Made by a program: the position numbers and the translations under genes. A model generated the notes under the pieces. The model was given only the letters and a program-made list of their open reading frames with translations, did no database searches and was not told the DNA's origin. A stretch of 64,000 bases of DNA from Rotaria sordida (Eukaryota; Rotifera; Eurotatoria; Philodinida; Philodinidae): assembly GCA_905250125.1 (NCBI GenBank), contig CAJNOL010000709.1, positions 45,472-109,471 of the forward strand, given 5' to 3'. Below, one piece after another: positions 48,438 through 60,395 of this stretch. The stretch's first letter is position 1. Each line of letters opens with the position of its first letter.

Positions 48438-49649
48438 TTATTCTCTTCTTTCTTCTCGATATATTTTTAAAAATCCTTTAATTAATTCTTGTAATATGAG
48501 TCCATTAAAAAGTAGGCCAAAAAATGTCAACATATAACTACAAAATCTTCCAATAATTGTTAATGTAAAATGTGGATCAGTATGTCCAAATCCAATTGTA
48601 AAACTAGAATATTTTATTTATTATTTAAAATATTTTTTTTTTATAAATCAATTAATTAAACCTAAGTGAAGTTGCCCACCAAAATGCATCGAAATGAGTT
48701 TTCATTGTTAATTTATTATTTTGATCTTCTTGTTGTCGTCGTTCAAATGCAAATGCTATTTCACTAAATGATCCTATTATAATAATATTTATAAAAACTA
48801 ATATAAAAATAATTTTTAATCTAAATAAAAAATAAAAAGAATCAATAAATTTTTTATTTCATTTAAACAAAAATAAAAGAAATGATTCTACTTATACCGT
48901 TGAATAAATGTTTGAATAATTAATCTTAATATACGTAAATGTGCAATAATAATACATAAACGAAATGTTTTTAATAACATAATTAAACTATTTATAAAAT
49001 AATTATTTGTTATTATCATTAAATTTTGACTAATAATTATAAATATACTTAATATAGTAGAAAATAAATCTAATAAAAAACATTTATTTTGAAAGGAATC
49101 TTTTTTATAAATGATTTGATAAAATATAATAATTGTTAATAAAATTATATTAAATAATTCAATAAAATATGTTAATGACCATGATAAATTTAAAAAATAA
49201 TTATTAGATATTTCCATACTTATTGTTATCATAAATAAAATACTTATAATAAATGGTATTATGAAAATAAAATTATTTTTATTTTTATTTTTAAAAGTTT
49301 TTTTTCTTTGAAAATATTGATATGTTAAATTTTTATTTATTTCATGATATATATTTGAATTATTTAATTTAAAAAATTGACATTCATTTTCTATTAATTC
49401 AAGAGGAATACTATGTGGACAAAAAATTTTTTTTTCTAATGTATAATATGTTAATATATAGGAAAATAATAATGGATTTCGTTCAAAATAATAATCTTTT
49501 ATATCATGACGATAATATTTCGAAAGTAATAAATCATTACCAAGTAATGTTTGTGGATAATTAGCTACTATTCTATATGGTATGTGAAAACGTTTACCTA
49601 ATAGATTTATTATAAGAATTTTTTCCATGTTTTTTTTTTCTATGTTCAA
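48438..49649 (-). CDS. Divergent voltage-gated-type potassium channel subunit
   Basis: Exons 49649-48898, 48820-48662 and 48603-48438; 358 aa, in frame. An N-terminal T1/BTB tetramerisation domain at about 12-97 (INLLGKRFHI, YPQTLLGN, YFERNPLLFSYIL) is followed by six spans: S1 about 126-147, S2 about 157-181, S3 about 189-214, S4 about 223-251, S5 about 252-275, S6 about 316-340. The pore loop FDAFWWATSLSFTIGFGH places the filter TIGFGH at 306-311, in place of the usual TVGYGD. S4 carries K227, R230, R239 and R242, so the two middle positions of the three-residue charge series are hydrophobic. S6 lacks the PVP hinge. The frame is intact with three normal introns, so it is probably a functional but unusual channel. 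Two Met lie near the start (residues 1 and 8); the first is used. Confidence 0.85.
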
Positions 49650-49983
49650 AAATTGTTTGGCGCGAAGTTTTGTTCTTTTTTTTTTTATTTATTATACATT
49701 TAAAATAGGTACTCAACTTGTGAATATCTATAAACATTTGGTTTTTATTATATGACGATAGTTTATTTACAATAGAAAAACAAAAAAGAAAACAAACTCA
49801 TTTTAGATTATTGAGATAATTAATCTGAATTCAGTAAGATTAGAAGAGGCACAAATAACAGTTAACAAAAAAAGAAACACATTTAGACATTTGACCATAA
49901 CAAGATGCATACAACCACCGGAGCAAAAAAGAAAAAGTATTATTGCTCACTTATGATAGAATGAATTTTAACTTTTTTTCTTT
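49650..49983. other. Short intergenic spacer
   Basis: The 334 bases between the channel gene start and the stop of the next minus-strand gene upstream. AT-rich, nothing recognised. It should hold the channel promoter. Confidence 0.4.
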
Positions 49984-50831
49984 TCACAGAAGTTCTAAAC
50001 GGTCTTTTTTAGGTATTAATAATTGAAATCGTGATCGATTTATAGCTGTTTTATTTTTAGCTGCTAATTTTGATTGTTGTTGTTGTTTAGCAGAAAATAA
50101 TTGTTGTTCTTGAAGAAAATTTTCTATTGAACCAAATTGTATCAGTACTTCTGTACAACTTTCATCATCAAGTTCATTTAAATTAATCCACAATAAATTT
50201 GTTTTAAGTATATCATCAGAAAATTGTTCACCAAATATAGATAAACGTTGTTTTTGTGGTAATGCTGTTGGACGTGATGGTACTGGTGGTGGTGGTGGTG
50301 TTGGTGGTGGTGGTGGCGGCGGTGGAGGTGATGATGATGATGATGGATTAGCCACTGTTTGTTTTGTTGATGATGTGTGAGAAGTTTTAGTTGAAACTCC
50401 AGTTAATGTACGAGAATTTGAATTATTAGTATTTGTTGTTGATGAACGTGTTGAACGTATTGATAAAGTATCCATTGGTGATGTTCGTTGTTTAGTTAAA
50501 GTTGATTGTTTAGGTTGTACTGGACGTGTTGGAGTTGTAATAGCTGTTATAGGTCGACGAACAGATGGTGTATATTTTTTTATTGTAGCAATAGCAGTAG
50601 CAGTTGATGACGATGATGTTTCTATTGGTAATGAAGGTTTAAGACGTTTTATTGGACCTGGACGATTTTCAACATCACATGATGATGCAGATCGTTGTAC
50701 ACCTTGACCAGATCGTGTTGGAATATTATGACGAGATGATGTTGAAAGTGATGTTGTAGCTGTTGTACTTGATATTGCTGATGATGTTGATGTTGGCGAT
50801 ACTTGCATAGGTGACGAACTTGCAGCTATTA

Positions 50832-50869
<38 letters not shown>

Positions 50870-51545
50870 TAATTGATATTATTAAAAACATTTTTTCTTC
50901 GAACGCTAATTATACATACTATTTGACAATGAATGACGTCCTTGCCGTTTAGCTACATTGAGTCGAACGCCCATGGCAGCTTCAAGTGCCTCAAGACGTG
51001 ACTGTAAATTAGGTCCCAATGATTCTAAATAATATTCGATACAAGAGTAATCAATCAAGCAAATCAATCAATATGGATTCTCCTTTTTTTTCTCGCCTTT
51101 TCATTTTCTTGCATATATTTCCTTGAGAATCTACCTGAACGGTGCAATCTTGTAGTTGTATGCATACTATATTTTACACGTTGTATCAAAATCAGATTAC
51201 AAAATTCAATAGAAGAAGAAACGGTAGGCAATTCACTACTTCAATTTGTGCGTTTATGTGTATGTGTATGTGTATGTTTGTGTAAAAGAGAAAAAGAATA
51301 TGCTGCCGCGACCTAACATGCTAAAAGCATGGTGCACAGATCTGTTGCATTTTATGATCTCCTTTTTTTTCTTTTTTTTTCCTTCTTTTTGTTCTTTTCC
51401 TTGCAGTCTCTTTTATCTTATTTCTTTTATTTATATATGACAATTGTCAACGGGAAAGAAACTTACGTTCACTATGGCCAGTTGTGACAGCGGTAGTAGA
51501 AGGACGAGATGTTGTTGTTGATGTTGTTGTTGGAAGTTTAGGCAT
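49984..51545 (-). CDS. Unrecognised Ser/Thr/Pro-rich protein
   Basis: Exons 51545-51467, 51024-50920 and 50825-49984; 341 aa, in frame. The N-terminus is Thr-rich (MPKLPTTTSTTT). A short helical piece follows (QSRLEALEAAMGVRLNVAKR), then a long basic Ser/Thr-rich disordered stretch, then a proline tract of nine and five Pro separated by Thr. A C-terminal part of about 85 residues looks more folded (FSDDILKTNLLWINLNELDD, then a Gln-rich helix). The proline tract could bind SH3, WW or profilin domains, but there is no FH2 or WH2 domain after it. I do not recognise the family. The second intron borders a (TA)n repeat at about 50828-50870. Confidence 0.65.
50828..50870. repeat. (TA)n microsatellite
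   Basis: An almost pure TA repeat in the second intron of the Ser/Thr/Pro-rich gene, directly upstream of its last exon. Similar (TA)n tracts occur at about 38270-38296. Confidence 0.9.
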
Positions 51546-54467
51546 ATTTAGTTCAAAAAAAGCTCTTTGATTCATATAATTAATGTTAGAAATAGAGAAA
51601 TGTAATCTTTACTAAACATCAACGATCGATTTTAACCTTCTGTTATATGCGTATTTTACTTCTCATTCGTTTTCGTTACTTTCTATCTTTCTCTCTTTCT
51701 CATTTTCGTTCAGTCATCCATCTCATTCCTTCTTGTTCTTTGCCGTTCGTTTTACTTATGATGATATGCTTTATATGTAATAAATGATGAGTGTATCGAG
51801 TGATGTAGGAGGGTTGAGGACAAGGTTTCTTACTCGATATTCAACGTCAAATATATGAACGAAACGAGCAATGAACGACGAGCGATTAAGTCATGCTTAC
51901 AAACAAGTAGAGAAGCATACGAATAGGTCGAAAGAAAAAGAGACGAGTAAACGGCGAGTTAGTACGAGAGCGGAAAAAGGTGTTTCAACATATACAACTC
52001 ACAAAGGACAGTTACGTGGCGCACGCGCCTATACTCATAAGGGATTAGAGGTCGAAAGGAGTGTGCGAGACTCTTCTCTTTTCTTTTCTTTTTTTTTTCT
52101 TTAATCTCGTACGGTTACAAAGCTAGCACGCTCCCGTCTAATTGGACAGACTTCTCGATGTCTGTCCAAACATAGAAAAAAAAAGTCAAAGGTACACAAC
52201 GTAATTTTATTAAACTAATAAAGTGAACACCGAAGAAATTGATATTTAAAAGTTTTATGACGAAGTCTCATTTTCATTCAATTCAAATTTACTGACGAAT
52301 GATATAAATCGTTGTTGTTCATATGAATGTATTATATTCATGTCAAGTTTGGCATCGTCTATTTGTTTTGTAATGGTTTTAATGTAGGATAGATTTTTTT
52401 TCTGTGCTTATCGACGTGGGTATGATGAATGTTTGAATCAATAAGATCGATTTCTTTCTCGTTCAGTATTATAGAAGACAACATATAATCTAAATTCTAA
52501 TAGTAATCAATCGATAGATTTTCGGTTTCTATTGAATGTAATCTTTTCAATTTATCTTTTATATTTCTGTCGTTTTTTATGAAGTATTTTTTCTTTTCGT
52601 ATATGTATCAATGATTACATTTCCTGATAAAATTGATTAATATTTACACGTCTGTCGTTTTTTTTTCTGGCGACATTCATTGCGTGATTACTTAATAAAT
52701 ATTATTTTCCTATTTTTTCTATTGTTTTTTAAATAACAATTTGTTTTTTTTCGAATGAAATCTTCTTGTTCATGAATTGATTTTGTATGTTATGATTGAT
52801 GATTACATAATAAAGTAAAAAAAAAATCAATGGATCGATTGATTTGTTTTGTGTAATAAGTGGAAAAATGTTTTTTAATTAGATTTTATAATATATAAAT
52901 CGTTAAGTATTAATAGAAAATTTTTTTAAAAATATAGTAAAACCTTGAATAAGATAAGTACGTGTTCAAACAATAAGGTTATTGATAAGATTTGAACTAT
53001 GATCAAATGATTTGATATGATTATAAATTAATTTGAAGGGTTAGTGTGATTGTTGAATCGTAATCAACAATTGTCCTAGATGTCAAATATTCAATGTACA
53101 AAATGAGATAAAATAGTTATCACATTATAAAAATTTTTGTAAATGTTTCAATTAAATACCAATTGTGAATGTAACAAATCAATATATTTCATTATTATAT
53201 ATTTGAAATTTTAGTGAAAAGGAAAACGTGTTTTTGTTTTAGTCATGAGAACCAATGTTGATGTTTTCCTATAGTAATTTCTCGAATTTTATATGAGGTT
53301 CAACTAATCAAATTTATCTTTCTTTCTTTTTTTTCTTTTATTGTTTACATGTCTCGTTTACTTTGATCGAAAATTCTACTATAAGATAAAACAATTCGAC
53401 ATATTCAATTGCATTCTTAATCCTGATTAAGGGCATATGTGTTGATGTTTACTCAAAGCATTTTGTCTTTTGTATTATTGCCATCGTTTGACATCATTAT
53501 ATGTCTCACAATGCTCTTCTATACAAAGATTTTACTTAATTCTGATTAACCTTAAATAAATAAATAAAATTCTCTAATTAAATATGCAATTTTAGCATTA
53601 GTCAAAATTTAATTTTGTTTGATCTATACTTTTTCGTATCAATACAATTCAGGTAAAGGTTTAGCAATCAAATCCAAGATGTCTACATTTTCTGTACAAT
53701 TTTTTATCCATAAAAAGAATTCAGTTATATCAATATACAAAGCTCGTCTATAGACAAGTATAATAATAATAATAAAAATTGCGCAAGAGAAATACAAACA
53801 AATATATCGGCAAAAGTTAAAGGTTATTTTTACATTTCGAATTACATAAGTTATTTAATCAAGTAAATAGATATACAGACAGTTAATGATTTAATAATGA
53901 ACAATTCCAATTGTGTTCTAGTTCATTATATAAAATCCGGAAAACATATTTTTTTAATGATAAAGCAAAATAAAAAACAACAAAACATGTGTTTCAAATC
54001 AAGTATTTCTACGAGATATCATATTATATAATTTTAGGAATATTACTCACGTTATTTTTCTTATAGTTAGATTTCAATGACAAAAAAAAGGCGTTCTATT
54101 TTGTATGAAATGCAATTGGTTTTTTTTTTATTGGAATCATTACTATAGACTAACTTGAGATAATAAATTCACAATAGCATATGTTCAAAAGTAAATATTA
54201 ATAATAAACAGAGATTCTAGTTTTACTTAGTATGCTTATTATTATTGACTCTATTAATAAAAAACAAATATTTATAGTTATTATTTATTGTTTGAAACCA
54301 TAACATGAAGTCATTTTATTTTCCAAGATGAATACAAACTAATAACTGATTAAGGTTAATGAGAAATACTATGATGAAAAATAAATAGGAGAAAAAAAAT
54401 CAAAGTCCTTCTCATTGAATAAGATTATCAATGTTCTTATTTGTTTACTATAATCTTGAATGCGTAA
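51546..54467. other. Intergenic region
   Basis: About 2.9 kb, AT-rich. It contains a perfect 10-bp-stem hairpin at 52142-52169 (TTGGACAGAC, 8-base loop, GTCTGTCCAA). The plus-strand frame at 51871-52104 is Arg/Lys-rich without family resemblance. No gene recognised. Confidence 0.45.
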
Positions 54468-56755
54468 TTACGAATTTCTCTGTGAAATCTTCATTGTAAC
54501 CTATAAGAAAAAAAAACATAATTAATAAGATTAAAAAAAAAAAAATTTTTTTAAATATTTTCGATTTGAAATACATACACATTTAGTTTCAGTATAAGAA
54601 TCTAATGAATATTCACTCTTTTCTCGACCAAGACCACTTTGTTTAAATCCACCAAATGGTGCAACTGGATCAAAATTATCATATGTATTAACCCAAACTG
54701 AACCAGCTCGAAGACCATTACTAACAACAATAGCTTTATCTAAATCTTTTGTAAAAACACTTGCAGCTAAACCATAATCAGTATCGTTAGCACGTTCAAT
54801 AACTTCATCAGTGGTTTTAAATTTTAAAATTTGCATTACAGGACCAAAAATCTTTAAAATAGAAAAACAAAAAAAAATCAAATCAAATCAAATCAAATTT
54901 CATTAATTACTTCTTCACGAGCAATTCGATGATCATCATTAACATCACAAAAAACTGTTGGTTGAACAAAAAAACCTTTATCACCAACACGTTCACCACC
55001 TACAAGTAATTTAGCACCAGCTCTCTTGCCTGAATCAATTAAATCCAAAATTTTATCCATTTGTTCATGACTAATCTATAAAGAAGAAAAAAAAAAACAA
55101 AAACAAAGAAATATAATGCAGCAAATATAAAAATCTTTTTTAATTACTTGAGGTCCTTGTTCAGTACTTTCATCAAATGGATCTCCAACTTTTCGTTGTT
55201 TTGTACGTTCAACACTACGTTGAACAAATTCATCATAAATTTTTTCTTCAACATATGTACGTGATCCAGCTAAAAATAAAAATTATTTATTTTTCTCTAT
55301 ATAAAACATTAAAACAATAAAATAAATAATTAGAACATACCACAACAACATTGACCTTGATTAAAGAATAAAGCAAAATGTGACATTTCAACTGCTGTAT
55401 CAACTATAAATAAAGTTAATTTACGTAGTATTACATATATATATATTCAATAAAAATTGTATTTCGACATACGATCACAATCAGCAAAAACGATATTCGG
55501 TGATTTTCCACCAAGTTCAAGTGTTGTACGTTTAACCATTTTAGCTGCTTCAGCTCCAATGATTTTACCAACTTGTGTTGAACCAGTAAATGCTACTTTA
55601 GCAACATCTGGATGTCGTACAATTGAACCTCCACAATGTGGTCCATCTCCAGAAAGAATATTGATAACACCCTGTGGACAAAAAAAAAATGAATTATTTA
55701 TTTTCAAAAAATAAAAATGAAAATACTAACAGGAGGAAAACCAGCTTCTGCAATTAATTTTGCTGTATAAAGTCCTGTTAAAGGTGTATGTTCATCAAGT
55801 TTAATAACTGTTGTACAACCAGTTGCTACAGATGGACCAATTTTCCAACAGAGTAAAATCAATGGAAAATTCCACTATAAAAATAAAATAAAATAAAATA
55901 ATATTAATTTACAAAAAAAGAAAAAAAAAATTTATCTACTGGAATAATTTGACCAACAATACCAATAGGTTCACGTCGTGTATATGCAAAAAAATCACCA
56001 CTAATTGGTAAAACTTTTCCATTCATTTTATCTGGCCATCCAGCATAATATCTATATGAATAAAAAATTAGAAAAAAAAAGGTAATATTAAATTCATACC
56101 GAAGAACAGCAATACTATGTGGTATATCAACATTATATGAATCTTTGAATGGTTTACCATTATTATATGTTTCTAAAGCAGCAATATAAGCTCGATCACG
56201 TTCAATAAGATCAGCAAGTTTGTAAAGAAGAGCGCCACGAGCTGCAGGATCCTAAATAAACACTTATTCTTTATTGATAATACAATAAAAAACAAACAAA
56301 TGTTACACTGACCATACGACGCCATTCTGATCCAAGTCGAAAAGCATCTTTAGCAGCTTTGACTGCTTTATCAACATCTTTCTATTCAAATAATAATAAT
56401 AAATAAAATTGAATTTAATAAAGTTCACAAAAACAAAGAAATTTATACTTCTGAACCATCTGCAACTTCAGCAATAACATCACCAGTAGCTGGATTGATA
56501 ACTTCAAATGTACTTCTATTCGATGAATCAACAAATTCATTATTTATGAAAAGCTAGACAAAAAAGAAAATACAAAAACAGATACAAAAACTTTTTCCAA
56601 TATTTATTTATTTTTCAATATAAACAAACTTTCTGATATTTCACATCTGGTTTGCGTTCGACTACAGGTTTTTTTTGTGTAGATGCTGATGCAGCTCGTG
56701 TAGTTAAACGAAATCCATGATTAACTACTTGTCTACATAAAAGTTTCGAAAACAT
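54468..56755 (-). CDS. ALDH2: Mitochondrial aldehyde dehydrogenase (ALDH2 type)
   Basis: NAD-dependent oxidation of aldehydes to acids in the mitochondrial matrix. Twelve exons: 56755-56630, 56553-56449, 56381-56313, 56251-56100, 56051-55940, 55874-55731, 55671-55473, 55403-55341, 55269-55148, 55075-54911, 54851-54579, 54500-54468; 520 aa against 517 in human ALDH2. A basic N-terminal presequence ([20 protein letters not shown]) precedes the mature part. Catalytic Glu288 is in LELGGKSPN, catalytic Cys322 in GQCCCAGSR, and the cofactor-loop Lys in [28 protein letters not shown] and [13 protein letters not shown] are all present. No key residue is missing. It is very similar to ALDH2/ALDH1A and assigned to ALDH2 because of the presequence. 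It lies about 470 bp downstream of the C2 gene on the same strand. Confidence 0.94.
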
Positions 56756-57227
56756 ATTTGATGAATTTTCGTGCTTTGCTTAGCAAATTAGCTTTTATTT
56801 TGCAGGCCTTGTAATTGCGTTTGTCTTTACTTTATATAGCAGCTCGATAGAAAAGAAAAAATAATACCCTACCATTACCCTCCCTTTCTTTCCTTCGTCG
56901 CTTATCAAACGCGTTGCGTATCTTTCCTGTTCTTTTGCATTTACCCTCTCTTTCCATACACGTGTGTTTATAGATTATTTTTTGTCAAGGTCATTGATCC
57001 CTCGACCAAAAATATAGCGTTTAATATCAGTTTCTTGGTCAATACGATAAATACAAAAGTTTACTATAATTAATTAGTTTTATATATTATTTATAAGCAA
57101 TAAAAGATAAACGAAACATTCCCATGCATAAATGAAATAGAAACAAAAAAAAAAGAAATTATCGATACATTATATCCCATAAATTGTTTCTTTTTTTTGA
57201 AAAAAACAATTGAGTTTTTCTTTCTGT
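56756..57227. other. Spacer between C2 gene and ALDH gene
   Basis: 472 bases holding the 3' end of the C2 gene and the promoter of the ALDH gene, both on the minus strand. It includes a pyrimidine-rich stretch at about 56870-56960. Nothing else recognised. Confidence 0.4.
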
Positions 57228-57674
57228 TTAAGTAAGTCGTAAAATAAGATGAACTTCACCATTTGAACCAAGACCAAGATGAGCAGGTAATTTAACCCAT
57301 TCATCTAAATATCCACCAGCTTGTTGAATTTTTTTCAAATTAATCTTAGCTGAACCAATTGAATCTTTACCAACTACATCTTCATCATATACTTTAATAT
57401 GTAAATGATCTTGTCCTTTTAACAAATTACTATTCAATTGAAAAAATAAATGAATTATAATTTTATAAATTGAAAGAGACAAAAAAAAAATATTTACTTA
57501 CAAATTAAATGTTTCATTCCATTTTGGTGAATTTGTATCTTTAATAGTTGATGTTCGCTGTTTATAATCTTTATCTAAATATAATTCAATATAAGCATCA
57601 TTTTGACCAAATGTATCTTTGTCTTTGAGATTTCGACCTTCGATAACAGTAACTTGAAGAATTCCGTGAGACAT
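57228..57674 (-). CDS. Small single-C2-domain protein
   Basis: Exons 57674-57502 and 57429-57228 joined in phase 2; 124 aa. Almost the whole protein is one C2 domain, the calcium- and phospholipid-binding fold: ILQVTVIEGRNLKDKD (strand 1 and first loop), NDAYIELYLD, then KWNETFNF, then HIKVYDEDVVGKDSIG (second calcium loop), and WVKLP near the end. Asp residues at loop positions (DKD, ND, YDED, KD) suggest calcium binding. Stand-alone C2 proteins of this size are common in animals and plants and usually poorly characterised. No signal peptide or membrane span, so probably cytosolic. The start is the only ATG before the first strand. Confidence 0.85.
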
Positions 57675-60395
57675 ATTGTTTTAAATTGTATTACTTAAAT
57701 CGATTGATCGATGTTAGTAAAAAAACAAAAAACAAAAATTTCTTTGTACGTATAGTTTTTATCTATAAAATGTAATGGTAAGTATCGAATGAAAAAAAAT
57801 AATCTTACTGTTCTGCTTTTATAATATCACTGTTGCCATTGATTTCGAATGTAGAGAAAAAAAGAAAAATTTCTCTTTCTATCAAAAGACGCAGAAGCAA
57901 AGATTGAAAGTCAATAGACAAAGAAATAAAAGCAAAGATGAATTAACATATCGTCATAGTTATTCGTAGTCAAAACGATATTAAAGAAAAGAATTCAATA
58001 GAAATGAATATATTCGTATGATTCATATGTGACGTCGATATTATGACTTCGAACAGACCCAGCTGTGCCTGTCAAAGTTGATTCATGAGTTATCAAACTT
58101 TGATCTAGCCTACTCATTGATTTTTCCTTACAAAAATGATTTAGCTCATAGACTGTCTATGTAGGAAAAATTTTTCTCAAAAATAATTCGGCTTGCTATT
58201 CTAGTCAAGTTTATTTATCATGATTAAGATTCTTTCATTACGTAAATACACTTTGTTTGCGTAATAGAAAAATAAAACAAAGACATTTCATTGAATAAGA
58301 ACAAAATTTTTCAATGTAAATAGACAAATATATTCGTATTAACAATTTGTCGACAGAATAACTACATGTCAATATAAGACCAATAAGCTTTCGTAGATGA
58401 ATTAAACTAGTGACATGATTAAGTCAATTGAATTTGTCGATCTCGTATTGTCATGTCAACATTTGATTTGGCTGATAGATTACTATCACTCAAATTTTAT
58501 CTTTTTTCTTTGTCCTCTTTTGTATATTTATTCATTCTTCATTACATAAATGTTTTGCATCAACGAAAAGAGCAAATGAGATTTTTCAAAGAAAGAAATT
58601 GTACATTGATACTACGCGATGCATCTAGAGAATTTAGGATTTTATTCAAGATTCTGTTGTGAGATTATCATCAATCTATGAGTCAAAGCTTGTAACCTAT
58701 GTAAAAAAAAAGTAACTTTCATCGAATTTATACAGTTATTGAATTTGAATTCATTTTTAATCAATTATTAGAAAATTTAATTGATTTTAACCTATTGAAA
58801 TGAATTTATAAAAATGATGAATTCTAATTGATTAAACTTTGTTAATCAATTAAAATTGATCGAAATTTAATGAAATATGACTATAAATTTGAAGAATATA
58901 TTACATTTGTCCAAAGCATAAATATAATCAATTCTTATTTAATTTATATTGACATTCTATTTTATTTGAATAAGTTTAAGTTAAAATACGTATTTTGAAG
59001 TGTAACTTACATGTTAAAGATTGGTCGAGTGTTATACTTACTATTTGTTAAGTCAATGGGTGCGAAAAAAAAGAATCAAAAATTTGAGTTATGAGCTTAA
59101 AACAATAGAAAAACGTGTTTAATGACAGTCAATACGATTAAAACTAATTAAACAGTGCTATTTTAATCGACTTTTAATTAAAAAATAAAATTGATAAAAA
59201 TCAAATGAACCCAGTCCATTAGAGATCCTGATCGGCATAGAACATTTTAAGCATTTTCTAGATTTCAAAGCCATTTATTGACATACATACAAGTTAGAAA
59301 AACTAGCCGAGATATAAGTTTATCATTGTATGGACATTATGTTGTTTGTTGATATATTAATTAGATAGTCTTTGGATAATCGTAAATGACAATGTGTGTA
59401 TACAAATAAGTTTATGAGCTGTAAAAATATGAAATTTATTAATGTTTCAATATTTTATAGCTATGTTGAAGTTTTGTTTCCTGTTCATTTCGATTCAACT
59501 TACTAGATCGTCAAAACATTATGCCAATATAGATTTGGCTTCTTTTAAATGTTCTTGTTTATTATATTTCAATCGATTTGATTAAGTTTGAAATTGAATG
59601 GAATATGATTTCTAATAAAAAATACTAAATTATCTTATGACGATCTTTCGATAATAGCAGTTCAATTTAATTATCCAATTGATATAATTATTTCAAATCA
59701 ATTTGTTGTCATTTTTATATTATCTATTCAATGAAAAATTTTATTTGAATTAAGTTTTTAATTTTAAATCATAATAATAAAATACATTTTCAAAATTAAA
59801 AAAGAATCCAAATGAATCGTTCTGAATTAAGTTCTCGGAAATCCTTTTGACAGAATTTCTTTTTGAAGACTTCTAGTATTCATACATTGTACAATTGAAA
59901 CGAAAAAATATAAAATATTCTTGTTAATTTATTAGCTTTAATTTTAATTGAATGAATAAAAAGAAAAAAAGAAAAAAGCTGCATAAATATTGTTTCCATG
60001 TCAACTTTAATATTTGTACGCAAGCGAGAAGTATGTGCTGATATGTTTGCGCATGCTTTTCGGTTCGATAATTTGCGAATTTCGAATCCTTCATAGAACT
60101 TCATCACTTCCTTTAATTTAAACTTCATATTCTTCTGTGTGTGTGTCTACGTCATTTATATACATACATACAATTACAAACAAACTTATCGCTTTCAAAT
60201 CATTTTTCTTTTACCTTCGTTCTACAAAATACTTTATTAATTTCTCATTATTGTGTTTATATTAAACAAAAAAAAAACAAGAAAATAAAAATAATAATTA
60301 TTATTATTATTATTTTCCTATGATTTCTTAGACTATGATATTTATTCATTGAATATTACTTTCGAAGTGGCGTCGACAAATTTACAATCAATATT
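57675..60395. other. Divergent intergenic region
   Basis: About 2.7 kb between the start codons of the C2 gene (minus) and the kinase gene (plus). AT-rich; a stretch at about 58740-58880 is rich in short palindromes (GAATTC, TTAATCAATTA, AATTGATT). No coding segment recognised. Confidence 0.45.

Noticed and set aside
51871-52104. Basic 77-codon frame
   Set aside because: No family resemblance, no splice context, and it ends in a poly-T run.
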